Origin: Bifidobacterium oedipodis
GTDB lineage: Bacteria; Actinomycetota; Actinomycetes; Actinomycetales; Bifidobacteriaceae
Assembly: GCF_012932425.1 (NCBI RefSeq)
Contig: NZ_JAAIII010000007.1
Span: forward strand, 1-64,000
Length of the DNA stretch: 64,000 bases
Direction of reading: 5' to 3'
In this document: positions 20,578 to 30,037 of the stretch, piece by piece
Layout: each line of letters starts with the position of its first letter
Position numbering within the stretch: the first letter of the stretch is position 1
Position numbers and translations under genes: made by a program
Notes under the pieces: model-generated
What the model was told of the DNA's origin: nothing
The model's input: only the letters and a program-made list of their open reading frames with translations
Database searches by the model: none

Positions 20578-22644
20578 ATGAACGCACCTGTCAATCACAT
20601 TCTCTTCGGCGCAGCCTACTACGACGAATACATGCCCACTGATCGTCTTGACAAAGACATCGAACTGATGAAGCGCGCGCACATCAATGTGGTGCGTATC
20701 GCGGAATCCACATGGAGCACCATGGAACCGCAGCCCGGTGTATGGGATTTCTCCCACATTGACCGCGTGCTTGATGCCATGGGTGCAGCCGGCATCGACG
20801 TGATTATCGGTACGCCCACCTACGCTTTCCCCTCCTGGCTATCCAACATGTATCCCGACGTACTGGAAACCACACACAAGGGCAAAGCCATCTACGGCGG
20901 CCGCCAGATCATGAATATCACTGATGCCTCATTTCTGCACTATGCCGAACGAGCCATCCGCAAGCTAATCGCACACGTCGCCGGACACAAGGCCGTCATT
21001 GGCTATCAGGTCGACAATGAAACCAAGTATTACGACGTCGTATCCAACAATGTGCAGAAGCTGTTCGTCAAATACATTCGCGAACAGTTCCATGATGACC
21101 TTGGTGCATTGAACGCCGCCTATGGTCTTGACTACTGGTCCAACCGCATCAACTCATGGGATGATTTTCCTGATGTCACCGGCACCATCAATGGTTCGCT
21201 CGGTGCTGCATTCGACAAGTTCCGCCGCAAACTTGTCACCGACTACATCGGATGGCAGGCCGATATCGTGCGCGAATATGCGCGTCCCGACCAGTGGATC
21301 ACCCAGAACTACGACCTCGAGTGGCGTGGCTACTCCTATGGGCTGCAGCCTTGGGCCGATGACTACGAAACCTCGAAGCATCTCGACATTGCCGGCGTCG
21401 ATATCTACCACCCCGGCGAAAAGCATCTTACCGGCCGCGAAATCGGCATGGGCGGCGATCTGACCCGTTCATTCAAAGGTGGTGAGAACTTCCTGCTTAT
21501 CGAGACTCAGGCGCAGGGGCAAAACGGATGGCTGCCCTACCCAGGGCAGTTGCGTTTGCAGGCTTACTCGCATCTGGCCAACGGCGCTGATTCGGTGATG
21601 TACTGGCATTGGCACTCCATCCACAACTCCTTTGAAACGTACTGGAAGGGCTTGCTGAGCCACGACTTCGAACCGAACCCCACCTATGAAGAAGCTGCGG
21701 TGTTCGGCGGTGAAATCGAGAACATCGGCTCTCATCTGGTCAATCTGAAGAAGCAGAACAAGGTGGCCATTATGGTGAGCAACGATGCGTTGACTGCGCT
21801 AACGCGCTTCACCATTGATACGGGATTCCCCGATCCGCACCCGTACGATGAAGAGGTCTCCGGTCTGACCACCTATAACGACGTGATGCGTTGGTTGTAC
21901 GATGCTCTGTTCGATATGAATATCGAAGCCGACTTCGTGCCGGCGACAGCTGACCCGGATACTTTGCGGGGCTACAAACTGCTGCTGGTGCCGGCCTTAT
22001 ATGTGGCGCCGGAGTCGGTAATCGCCAACATTCGCGCCTACGTCGAAGAAGGCGGGCATGTGCTGGCCACGTTCAAGTCGTTCTTCACGGACGAGCATGT
22101 GCAGGTCTACCATGATCGTCAGCCGCATAACCTTACCGATGTGTTCGGTATGACGTACAACCAGTTCACCAACCCGGACGGCACTGAAATCTGCTTCGCC
22201 GAGGGGATTGAAGGTGCTCGTCAGTGCGAGGCCCAAGCGTTCATGGAGTTGTTGAGGCCCGCTGAAGGCACTGAGGTGCTGGCTACCTATAGTCAGCCGT
22301 GGGGCACATATGCGGCTGTTACACGCCATGCGTTCGGGAAGGGAACGGCCGAGTGGGTCGGCACCATGACTTCCGCACAAGACGTTAAGCCAATACTGCG
22401 TGAGGCCGCCGAGCATGCCGGGGTGACCGATTGGGCTAGCGAACTGGCCGGCACTTCGGTGCGTGTGCGCCGCGGCATGAATGAGTTCGGCAAGCGGATC
22501 ACCTATTTTCTCAACTATTCCAGCGAAGAGCAGCGGGTGACGGTACACGAATCTGGCGTCGACCTGTTGCATGACGATGCCACGGTGGAAGCTGGCTCTG
22601 CGCTTGCTCTCGCTCCTTGGGGAGTTGCGATTCTGGAATCGTGA
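20578..22644 (+). CDS. beta-galactosidase, GH42
   Basis: A 688-residue intracellular enzyme releasing galactose from beta-galactosides, probably short galacto-oligosaccharides. FGAAYYDEYMPTDRLDKDIELM is the family start. GYQVDNETKYYD holds the acid/base Glu148, and LLIETQAQGQNGW the nucleophile Glu309. A trimerisation domain (KLLLVPALYVAPES, LATFKSFFTDEHVQV) and a C-terminal beta domain follow. The length is typical of GH42. AAGGAA precedes the ATG. Paired with the MFS transporter as one operon under the divergent LacI. Confidence 0.94.
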   Translation: MNAPVNHILFGAAYYDEYMPTDRLDKDIELMKRAHINVVRIAESTWSTMEPQPGVWDFSHIDRVLDAMGAAGIDVIIGTPTYAFPSWLSNMYPDVLETTHKGKAIYGGRQIMNITDASFLHYAERAIRKLIAHVAGHKAVIGYQVDNETKYYDVVSNNVQKLFVKYIREQFHDDLGALNAAYGLDYWSNRINSWDDFPDVTGTINGSLGAAFDKFRRKLVTDYIGWQADIVREYARPDQWITQNYDLEWRGYSYGLQPWADDYETSKHLDIAGVDIYHPGEKHLTGREIGMGGDLTRSFKGGENFLLIETQAQGQNGWLPYPGQLRLQAYSHLANGADSVMYWHWHSIHNSFETYWKGLLSHDFEPNPTYEEAAVFGGEIENIGSHLVNLKKQNKVAIMVSNDALTALTRFTIDTGFPDPHPYDEEVSGLTTYNDVMRWLYDALFDMNIEADFVPATADPDTLRGYKLLLVPALYVAPESVIANIRAYVEEGGHVLATFKSFFTDEHVQVYHDRQPHNLTDVFGMTYNQFTNPDGTEICFAEGIEGARQCEAQAFMELLRPAEGTEVLATYSQPWGTYAAVTRHAFGKGTAEWVGTMTSAQDVKPILREAAEHAGVTDWASELAGTSVRVRRGMNEFGKRITYFLNYSSEEQRVTVHESGVDLLHDDATVEAGSALALAPWGVAILES

Positions 22645-22660
22645 TAGTGGCTGTGGTCAT

Positions 22661-22804
22661 TTCCCAGGTTCGGGACGCTGATTCGGATTCAGCGTCTCAA
22701 ACTTGGGAAGAATCCGTATTGTTCCCCAACTTTGGGACGCCAAGCACGTTTCAGCGTCCCGAACCTGGGAAGGGACCATATTTTTCCCAGGTTCGGGACG
22801 CTGC
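22661..22804. repeat. palindrome-rich intergenic repeat, copy B
   Basis: TTCCCAGGTTCGGGACGCTG at 22661-22680 and its complement CAGCGTCCCGAACCTGGGAA at 22752-22771 bracket the same internal section seen in copy A. A further arm at 22784-22803 can fold with the second as a 20-base hairpin. It sits between the convergent beta-galactosidase and TetR genes and may end both transcripts. Confidence 0.88.
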
Positions 22805-22812
22805 GGGCATAT

Positions 22813-23388
22813 TTATGTGGTGGCGGGCAGCGTCATGGTGCAAATGGTGCGGGCTATGGTTTCGGCCGGGGCCTCAAGGTCGGTGGCGAGCCAGTATTGC
22901 AGCAGGCCGATGGAGCCGGATACGGCGAACCGCACGCGCATCTCGGCTTCGGCAGGGTCAGTGGTGCTCTGGGATTGCAACTGCTCCGCCACGGAGCGGC
23001 GCGAGTAAATCAGGCCGAGCAGCTGCTGTTGAAAGCCCAAATCGGCTTTGGGGCTCATCAGCACTTGCAGATGGCTGCGATTGTCGGCGATGTACTGGCA
23101 GATGCTGGCGATCACATGTTCGATGCCGGCGGTGTCGGGTTGCGCCAGCAGTTGATCAAGTGCCCCGCTTACCCAGCTGATGGTGTTGTCTTCGATATCA
23201 CGCAGCAGATCGTCCAGGCTGGTGTAATGCGCGTAAAAGGTGGAACGGTTCACGTCGGCTCGTATGCACAGTTCCTTGATTGAGATTTTGTTCAGCGGAC
23301 GTTCGGCAAGTAGTTCTACGAGCGCGTCCTGCAATAGTCGCCGGGTGGTGCGCGTACGTCGACTTTCAGTAAGTTCTCTGGCAGTCAT
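22813..23388 (-). CDS. TetR-family regulator
   Basis: A 191-residue regulator. The N-terminal helix-turn-helix is RRLLQDALVELLAERPLNKISIKELCIRADVNRSTFYAHYTSLDDLLRDI, with RSTFYAHY as recognition helix, split here only for description. The remaining ~130 residues are an all-helical ligand domain (TetR_C_7/33-like). The start at 23388 follows AAGGAT. It is divergent from the ABC ATPase/permease pair with 188 bases between, and most likely represses it. Confidence 0.85.
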   Translation of the reverse strand: MTARELTESRRTRTTRRLLQDALVELLAERPLNKISIKELCIRADVNRSTFYAHYTSLDDLLRDIEDNTISWVSGALDQLLAQPDTAGIEHVIASICQYIADNRSHLQVLMSPKADLGFQQQLLGLIYSRRSVAEQLQSQSTTDPAEAEMRVRFAVSGSIGLLQYWLATDLEAPAETIARTICTMTLPATT

Positions 23389-23526
23389 AACCGATCCTTG
23401 AATATGCGTTGTGATGATTGTTGGATTGCGAAGCTTGTGTGGTGTCGTTCGTGGCGGGGTGCGGCAGCTGCGCCGCAATCCGACAACCCGCAGTCCAACT
23501 GTTGGTTGCCAAACCGACACTGTGTT

Positions 23527-23539
23527 GTTTTACTAAAAC
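23527..23539. promoter_or_regulatory. candidate TetR operator
   Basis: GTTTTACTAAAAC is a perfect palindrome about a central C, 38 bases before the ATPase start, and is itself flanked by CACTG (23518) and CAGTG (23545). The position fits repression of the ABC genes by the divergent TetR protein. Confidence 0.5.
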
Positions 23540-23576
23540 TATATCAGTGAATTGTCGTTAGACAAGGCGGTGTGGC

Positions 23577-24278
23577 ATGGCGTATATCGAATTCGATTGT
23601 GTGGTCAAGGAGTACGCGTCGGGTCAAAGTGCGATTCGCGCGTTGGACGAGGCCAGCTTCACGGCCGATGAGGGCCGGCTAAGCATTATTCTGGGCCAAT
23701 CAGGTGCAGGCAAAACCACGGCTCTGAACATTCTGGGAGGTATGGATACCGCCACGTCCGGCCGGGTAAGCGTGGGCGGGCGCGATATTTCGGGGCTCAA
23801 GCATCGTGAGCTCATTGCATACCGCAGAAGCGATATCGGGTTCGTGTTCCAGTTCTATAACCTGGTGCCCAATCTCACCGCGCTGGAGAATGTGGAACTT
23901 GCATCACAGATTTGCCCGGATCATTTCGATCCTGCTGAAACCCTAGACAAAGTGGGTTTGGGGGATAGGCTGAACAATTTCCCCGCGCAGCTGAGTGGCG
24001 GCGAACAGCAGCGTGTTTCCATAGCCCGCGCCATTGCCAAGAAGCCCAAACTGCTGCTCTGCGATGAGCCGACCGGCGCGCTCGACTACGAAACTGGCAA
24101 GGAGGTGCTGCAGTTGCTGCAGGATATCAGCCGGTCCGAAGGCATGACGGTGATGATCATCACGCATAATTCGGCCATCGCGCCGATGGCCGATCGTGTG
24201 ATCCGCTTCCGTTCCGGCAAGGTGGTCAGCCAGGACGACAATGCCCATCCGCTGCCCGTGGCCGACATCGAATGGTAG
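23577..24278 (+). CDS. ABC transporter ATPase (MacB/LolD type)
   Basis: A 233-residue cytosolic ATPase. Walker [10 protein letters not shown], signature [14 protein letters not shown], Walker [13 protein letters not shown] and the following switch histidine in IITHN are all intact. The family drives FtsX-type permeases that use mechanical force rather than classical transport. The permease gene begins 12 bases after the stop, so the two form one unit. The export substrate or lipid/peptide target is unknown. Confidence 0.92.
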   Translation: MAYIEFDCVVKEYASGQSAIRALDEASFTADEGRLSIILGQSGAGKTTALNILGGMDTATSGRVSVGGRDISGLKHRELIAYRRSDIGFVFQFYNLVPNLTALENVELASQICPDHFDPAETLDKVGLGDRLNNFPAQLSGGEQQRVSIARAIAKKPKLLLCDEPTGALDYETGKEVLQLLQDISRSEGMTVMIITHNSAIAPMADRVIRFRSGKVVSQDDNAHPLPVADIEW

Positions 24279-24290
24279 GTGGTGGGTGCG

Positions 24291-27200
24291 ATGGCTGTGA
24301 AACGTGTCGTGAAACACGGTGTGAAACGTAGTGTGAAACATTCGCGGGGTGCTGTGGGCCTCTCTGGTGCGTTCGTCAAGGATATGATGCGTTGCTGGGC
24401 GCGCGGGTGGAAGAGGTTCCTATCCATCGCCATCATCTCGATGCTGGGCGTGGCCGTGCTCACCGGCATCTATGCCGGCTGCCGCGACATGTTCCGCGCG
24501 GCCGACCGCTTCTATGATGCGCAGCGACTGCATGACATTCAGGTGCTATCCACCTACGGCTTAACCGATGATGATGTGGCAGCGCTCAAACGCGTCAAAG
24601 GTGTCGAGACGGTGCAACCCGAACGTACGCAAAGCGTCACCACTGAGGTGAACGGCACCGACAAAAGCGTGACCATGACCGAGATCGGCGTTGAGGGCTT
24701 GGATATGCCGTACGTGCAGGAGGGCGAAATGCCCGACGAGGCCGGCGAGGTGGCCGTTACCGAAAAATTCCTGCTGGATTCGGGGCTGAGCATCGGCGAC
24801 CATATCACCGTGACGCCGAAGGATGACCAGACGTCGGCAAGCGGAGACTCCTCGGATACCGCTGACGCGGAGGCTTCGGATGCCGCGGCAACCACCGCGC
24901 CAGACGCCACTGCATCGGACGCCGCTGCGTCCGAAACCACCGATACGACCGATGAAGAGGCCGCGTCGTTCCCCACCGAACTGACCATCACCGCACAAGT
25001 GCTCGATCCCAAGGATCTGACCAATCCCACCGGATACAGCACGGCAGCCTTCCGTAGCCCCACCACCGCCGATTATTATTTCTTCGCACCCAGCGACGGT
25101 GTGACAGGCACCGTATATACCGCGATCAGCCTGACCGTCGATGGTGGCGTCGACGAGGACTCTTTTTCCGACACCTACGACGACATAGTGCAGCAGGTGG
25201 CTGACCGCATCGAAAACACCGTGCAGGATGACCGGCAATCGGCCCGGCGCCAAAGCATCGTGAGCAGCGCCCAGGAAACATTGGACGAGGCCAAAACCGA
25301 CGCACTGGCACAGCTGGATGACGCGCAACGGCAGATCGACGAGCAATCCGCCACACTGGCATCAAACCAAGCCGAACTGGATTCCAACCAGGCCACGCTG
25401 GATGCCAAGCAGCGCGAAATCAGTTCTGGCGAAACCCAGATTGCCACGGCGCGCGCCCAAATCTCCGCAGGTCGCCTGCAAATCACGCAAGGACGCCAGC
25501 AAATCTCCGAAGCGCGTGCGCAACTGAACTCCGGCAAGGCGCAACTGACGGCAGCCAGAACACAGCTGGACGCCGCCCAACAGCAGCTCAACAGCAACCT
25601 GGCGCAAGTCAACCAAGGTATCGCGCAGGTTGATCAGATGCTCGGCATCGCCCAGCAGGCGCAGGATATGCTCAATCGGCTGCCCACCGTCGATCCCATC
25701 GACCTCAACGTGTGGGCGAATATTGTGCGCCTGCTGGAGGCGATCGGCATCCACGCGGATCCAGCCTCGCCCCCGGGCAGTGGCCTGGCAAACCTCAAAC
25801 AGCAGGTGGCGGATACGGCTGCGCAAATGCAGACGCAACGTGAGCAGCTGCAATCCAGTTTGGATCAGATCACCGCCGGGCAAAGCCAGCTTGACGAACA
25901 GAACGCGCAGCTGACCGCCAAGGAACAGGAAGCCGCCGCCGGCGAGGCGCAGCTCAACCAGCAGGCAAGCGAACTGGAGGCCAAAGCCGGCGATTTGGAA
26001 GCCCAGGCCGTGCAATTGGAAACACAGTCCGCCCAGCTTGCGTCCGGCAAACAGCAGCTTGAAGACGGCCTGAACCAGCTGAAGGAAGCGCAAAGCAAGT
26101 TGGACGACGGTACGGCGCAGCTGAACGAGGCCCAAGCCGAACTTGATGCGCAACGGCAGAGTGCGGAGGACGAGTTCGCCAAGCAGCAGCAGACCATCGA
26201 TGATATCGCCAGCGCACAATGGTATGTGCAGACCCGCTCCAGCATCGGCGGTGTCAGCTCGCTCGGATCCGACGTCAGCTCCATCGAATCAATAGGCCTC
26301 GCCTTCCCCGTGGTATTTCTGCTGGTCGCCGTGCTGATGAGCCTGACCTGTATGACCCGCATGGTTGAAGAGGAACGCGGACTGATCGGCACCTACACAG
26401 GCCTCGGGTACGGCAGCCTCGCCATCGCCTCGCGCTATGTGCTGTTTGCCGTGCTCGCCAGCCTGATCGGCGGCGCGCTCGGCCTGCTGCTCGGATTCCT
26501 TGGCATTCCGGCCTTCCTGCTGCTGGTGCTCAAAGACATGTATGTGATTCCCGATATTCGCCTCGAATACGATTGGATCACCGGCTCGGCCGGCATCGCA
26601 TTGTTTGTGGTCGGCATCCTCGCGGCCACCGCCGTGGCCTGCGCCGGCGAACTCAAACAAACTCCTGCCGAACTCATGCGACCCAAAGCCCCCAAGGCGG
26701 GTGCGCGTGTGTTGCTCGAACGCATCACGCCGCTGTGGAAACGGCTCAGCTTCCTCAACAAAGTGACCGTACGCAACATTTTCCGCTTCAAATCACGCCT
26801 GATTATGACCGTGGGCGGCGTGGCCGGATGCACCGCGCTGATCGTATGCGGCCTGGCCATCAATGATTCGGTGGATACGCTGGCTGCCAAACAATACGAC
26901 GATATCTACCATTACGACCTTATGCTGGTCGCCTCCGACGATACCGCCGACCAGATGCGCGAACGGGTGAAGGACGACGGCAAAACCGAGCGCACCATGG
27001 ATCTTCGCATTGAAAGCGGCGAAATGGAAGCCGACGGTGGCAGCGAAACCATCCAACTGATGATCGTGCCCGAAGGTGGTGCCGACGATCTGGCCTCCAT
27101 GATCAACCTGCGCAACGCCTCCGATTCACGCGAGACAGTGACGCTGGGCGACGACGGCATCATCGTCTCCCAGTCGGCGGCCAAAGCCATGGGCGTGGAG

Positions 27201-27884
27201 GCCGGCGATACTGTGGCGCTCACCGATGGGCAGATGCGCCACGGCGAGGCAAAGGTCGCGGCAGTCAGCCGTAACCTCATCGGCTCCGACATCTACATCA
27301 GCAATGCGCTATACGATCAGGTGTTCGGCAACGAAGCGCCGCTGACGCTCAACGCCATGCTTGCCACGCTGGATGGCGACGCCGACGCGAATATCGCCTA
27401 CTCCGACGAACTGTCGCACGATCCTGCCGTGCTTAGCGCGGTCAGCTGCGACGATATGGAACGCAGCTTCACCTTCGAACTGATGGGCGCAGTGGTCGGA
27501 CTGATTGTGGCGCTCGCCGGCTCGCTGGCGCTGGTGGTGCTGTTCACCCTGTCGAACACCAATGTGTCGGAGCGTGTGCGCGAGATGGCGACGCTGAAGG
27601 TGCTCGGTTTCTTCGACCGCGAAGTGCACACCTATGTGAACAAGGAAATGATGATTCTGACAGGCATGGGCATCGCCGTAGGCTTGCCGCTTGGCCGCTG
27701 GATCGGTGGGCTGCTTACCGCAGTGCTTAATATGCCCAGCATCTATTTCGAGGTGGAGGTGCACTGGTGGAGCTACTTGATTGCAGCCGGTGCCACGCTG
27801 GTGTTTGCACTGCTGGTGCAGTTGTTCGTTAATCCGGTGCTTGACAGGATCGATCCGGTCAGCTCGCTGAAATCCGTGGAATAG
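24291..27884 (+). CDS. FtsX-like ABC permease with giant extracellular coiled coil
   Basis: A 1197-residue membrane protein. One span near residues 42-62 (FLSIAIISMLGVAVLTGIYAG) leads to an extracellular region containing an Ala/Asp/Ser/Thr-rich linker (about 180-223). A Gln/Ala-rich coiled coil follows (about 323-640, repeated QLxxxQ patterns). Three spans of a first FtsX domain come next (from about 670) and a second FtsX domain lies at the C-terminus (from about 1060). The ATG at 24291 is preferred over GTG at 24279 because AGGTGG lies 8 bases before it. Partner of the preceding ATPase. Its role could be cell-envelope remodelling or export; regulated by TetR. Confidence 0.85.
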   Translation: MAVKRVVKHGVKRSVKHSRGAVGLSGAFVKDMMRCWARGWKRFLSIAIISMLGVAVLTGIYAGCRDMFRAADRFYDAQRLHDIQVLSTYGLTDDDVAALKRVKGVETVQPERTQSVTTEVNGTDKSVTMTEIGVEGLDMPYVQEGEMPDEAGEVAVTEKFLLDSGLSIGDHITVTPKDDQTSASGDSSDTADAEASDAAATTAPDATASDAAASETTDTTDEEAASFPTELTITAQVLDPKDLTNPTGYSTAAFRSPTTADYYFFAPSDGVTGTVYTAISLTVDGGVDEDSFSDTYDDIVQQVADRIENTVQDDRQSARRQSIVSSAQETLDEAKTDALAQLDDAQRQIDEQSATLASNQAELDSNQATLDAKQREISSGETQIATARAQISAGRLQITQGRQQISEARAQLNSGKAQLTAARTQLDAAQQQLNSNLAQVNQGIAQVDQMLGIAQQAQDMLNRLPTVDPIDLNVWANIVRLLEAIGIHADPASPPGSGLANLKQQVADTAAQMQTQREQLQSSLDQITAGQSQLDEQNAQLTAKEQEAAAGEAQLNQQASELEAKAGDLEAQAVQLETQSAQLASGKQQLEDGLNQLKEAQSKLDDGTAQLNEAQAELDAQRQSAEDEFAKQQQTIDDIASAQWYVQTRSSIGGVSSLGSDVSSIESIGLAFPVVFLLVAVLMSLTCMTRMVEEERGLIGTYTGLGYGSLAIASRYVLFAVLASLIGGALGLLLGFLGIPAFLLLVLKDMYVIPDIRLEYDWITGSAGIALFVVGILAATAVACAGELKQTPAELMRPKAPKAGARVLLERITPLWKRLSFLNKVTVRNIFRFKSRLIMTVGGVAGCTALIVCGLAINDSVDTLAAKQYDDIYHYDLMLVASDDTADQMRERVKDDGKTERTMDLRIESGEMEADGGSETIQLMIVPEGGADDLASMINLRNASDSRETVTLGDDGIIVSQSAAKAMGVEAGDTVALTDGQMRHGEAKVAAVSRNLIGSDIYISNALYDQVFGNEAPLTLNAMLATLDGDADANIAYSDELSHDPAVLSAVSCDDMERSFTFELMGAVVGLIVALAGSLALVVLFTLSNTNVSERVREMATLKVLGFFDREVHTYVNKEMMILTGMGIAVGLPLGRWIGGLLTAVLNMPSIYFEVEVHWWSYLIAAGATLVFALLVQLFVNPVLDRIDPVSSLKSVE

Positions 27885-27906
27885 TCGCGATATCTGGCGC
27901 AATAGT

Positions 27907-27942
27907 GGGCGAGGTTTGCCGTGCCGACGACAATGCTCGCCC
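27907..27942 (+). terminator. possible terminator after the FtsX permease
   Basis: GGGCGAG at 27907-27913 pairs with CTCGCCC at 27936-27942. A second small hairpin, CCAGCGCGCTGG, and TTTTCTTT follow at 27941-27965. Confidence 0.5.
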
Positions 27943-28039
27943 AGCGCGCTGGAGCTTTTCTTTGATTGAAAGTGATTGTTTGCAGTCTGATAAAGGGGAG
28001 TTTTGTAGAAAATGATGACTAATTCTGCGCATGTCTGAT

Positions 28040-28062
28040 GTGCAATAATCGTCATAATGCAC
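28040..28062. promoter_or_regulatory. inverted repeat upstream of beta-glucuronidase
   Basis: GTGCA at 28040-28044 and TGCAC at 28058-28062 flank an AT-rich 13-base spacer, 57 bases before the gene. It could be an operator, but no regulator gene lies next to it. Confidence 0.35.
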
Positions 28063-28118
28063 TACAATGATCGTTGATGATGGTTTCTGATCATAACTAG
28101 AGAACGTGAGGGATAACA

Positions 28119-29963
28119 GTGCTGTACCCACAAACCAATGCCGCCCGTACCGTCGTTAGCCTTGATGGCGTATGGAATTTCCGCACCGCCGGTGCGACCG
28201 ATTACCCGACTGAATGGACGGATGCCCCGCTGCCTGAGCCGATGCCGATGGCGGTGCCTGGCTCCTACAACGACCAGAACGACGAAACCAACCTGCGCGC
28301 ACACTACGGTTGGGTCGTCTACCAGCGCACCGTCGAAGTGCCGGCCGCGCTGCTCAAGAACTCCCGCGCCGTGCTGCGCTTCGACGCCGCCACCCACGCG
28401 GCGGACGTCTACCTCAACGGCGAAAAGCTCGGCAGCCACAAGGGCGGCTTCCTGCCCTTCGAATTCGATGTGACCGACAAGCTCAAAGCCGGCAGCAACC
28501 TGCTCGCCGTGGCCATCGACAACCGCGTGAACCAGTCCACACTGCCGGTGGGCAACGAGGGCAATGTGGCATTCTTCGGCTCCGACAACGCCGGCATCCC
28601 CTCGGTGGAGGCGGGCAAGCAGTGGGCGCTTGAACACACGCCGCAGAACATGCCGAACTTCGACTTCTTCAACTTCGCCGGACTCAACCGCCACGTGGAG
28701 CTGTACATCACGCCGAAGTCCTACATCGCCGACATCGCCGTCATCACCAAATCTATTGGCGGCGAAGGCGAGCCGGCCGTCATTGGCTATGACGTGACCC
28801 TGGGCGGCGAGGGTGCGGCGCCCGCCGATGTGCATGTGAGCATCGTGGACGCCTCCGGTGCGACTGTAGCCGAGGCGTCGGGTGCAACCGCAGGCGATAT
28901 CGAAATCCCGGCGGCGCACCTGTGGAACCCGGGCGCGGCCTACCTGTACACCGCCGTCGTCACGCTCGCCGATGCCGGCGAGGAAGTCGGCGACGAATAC
29001 CGCCAGACCTTCGGCGTGCGCACCATCGAGGTCAAGGGCCGTCAGTTCCTTATCAACGGCAAGCCCTTCTATTTCAAGGGCTTCGGCAAGCACGAGGACA
29101 GCTTCTTCCACGGCCGCGGCACCGACCAGGTGCTCAACGTCAAGGATGTATCGCTAATCCACTGGCTCGGCGCGAACTCCTTCCGCACCTCGCACTACCC
29201 GTACGCGGAGAACATGTACGATCTGTGCGACCGTGAGGGCATCGTGATCATCGACGAGACTCCGGCCGTGGGCATGAGCTGGCCGCAGTACACGGACAAG
29301 GCCCTGTTCGAGCACCACAGCCAGGTGATCCGCGACATGATCGCCCGCGACAAGAACCATCCGTGCGTGGTGATGTGGTCCATCGCCAACGAGCCGTGGT
29401 ATGACCAGGGCGGCGAGAAAAGCGAGAACGCGCTCAAGTACTTCACCCCGCTGCGCGATCTGGTGCATGAGGTCGATCCGCAGGGCCGCCCGGCTACCGT
29501 GGTGTGCTGCCAGAACGACTACACCAAGGATCTGGTCACCCGCACCATGGATGTGGTGTGCCTCAACCGCTACTACGGCTGGTACAACCTCTCCGGCAAC
29601 CTTGACGCCGCCTGCTATGCGCTGAACGTCGAACTGGACTTCTGGGACGAAATCGGCAAGCCGGTGATGTTCACCGAATACGGCGCCGACACCGTTGAAG
29701 GTATTCACGGCACGCACGGCGAGATGTTCTCCGAGGAATACCAGCGCGAATACTTTGCCCGTGTCGACGCCGAATTCGACAAGCGCGACTGGATTATCGG
29801 CGAACAGCTGTGGAACTTCGCCGACTTCTCCACCATCCAAGGACCGATGCGTGTGGAAGGCAACCGCAAGGGCATCCTGACCCGCGACCGCCAGCCCAAG
29901 ATGGCCGCCCACTTCCTGCGCGATCGCTGGAAGGCCATCCCTGACTTCGGCTACAAGGCCTGA
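28119..29963 (+). CDS. uidA: beta-glucuronidase, GH2
   Basis: A 614-residue intracellular enzyme that removes glucuronic acid from conjugates or glycans. The GH2 sugar-binding domain, immunoglobulin-like domain and barrel are in order. WSIANEPW has the acid/base Glu425 and FTEYGAD the nucleophile Glu520. N582-R583-K584 reproduces the N-x-K motif that binds the glucuronate carboxylate in known beta-glucuronidases and is absent from galactosidases. The start is GTG, with GAGGG 6 bases before it. The protein has the usual length of the E. coli enzyme. A downstream permease may not be functionally linked. Confidence 0.9.
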   Translation: MLYPQTNAARTVVSLDGVWNFRTAGATDYPTEWTDAPLPEPMPMAVPGSYNDQNDETNLRAHYGWVVYQRTVEVPAALLKNSRAVLRFDAATHAADVYLNGEKLGSHKGGFLPFEFDVTDKLKAGSNLLAVAIDNRVNQSTLPVGNEGNVAFFGSDNAGIPSVEAGKQWALEHTPQNMPNFDFFNFAGLNRHVELYITPKSYIADIAVITKSIGGEGEPAVIGYDVTLGGEGAAPADVHVSIVDASGATVAEASGATAGDIEIPAAHLWNPGAAYLYTAVVTLADAGEEVGDEYRQTFGVRTIEVKGRQFLINGKPFYFKGFGKHEDSFFHGRGTDQVLNVKDVSLIHWLGANSFRTSHYPYAENMYDLCDREGIVIIDETPAVGMSWPQYTDKALFEHHSQVIRDMIARDKNHPCVVMWSIANEPWYDQGGEKSENALKYFTPLRDLVHEVDPQGRPATVVCCQNDYTKDLVTRTMDVVCLNRYYGWYNLSGNLDAACYALNVELDFWDEIGKPVMFTEYGADTVEGIHGTHGEMFSEEYQREYFARVDAEFDKRDWIIGEQLWNFADFSTIQGPMRVEGNRKGILTRDRQPKMAAHFLRDRWKAIPDFGYKA

Positions 29964-30037
29964 GGCATCGCGCCGTTACGCTCTGTATACGGGACGGTGC
30001 CGCGTCGGTTAACAAACATGCAATATGGTGTTCGCCT

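Noticed and set aside
19153..20757. Long antisense frame opposite the MFS transporter
   Set aside because: His/Asp/Arg-rich shadow translation of a transmembrane gene; no ribosome site or family motif.
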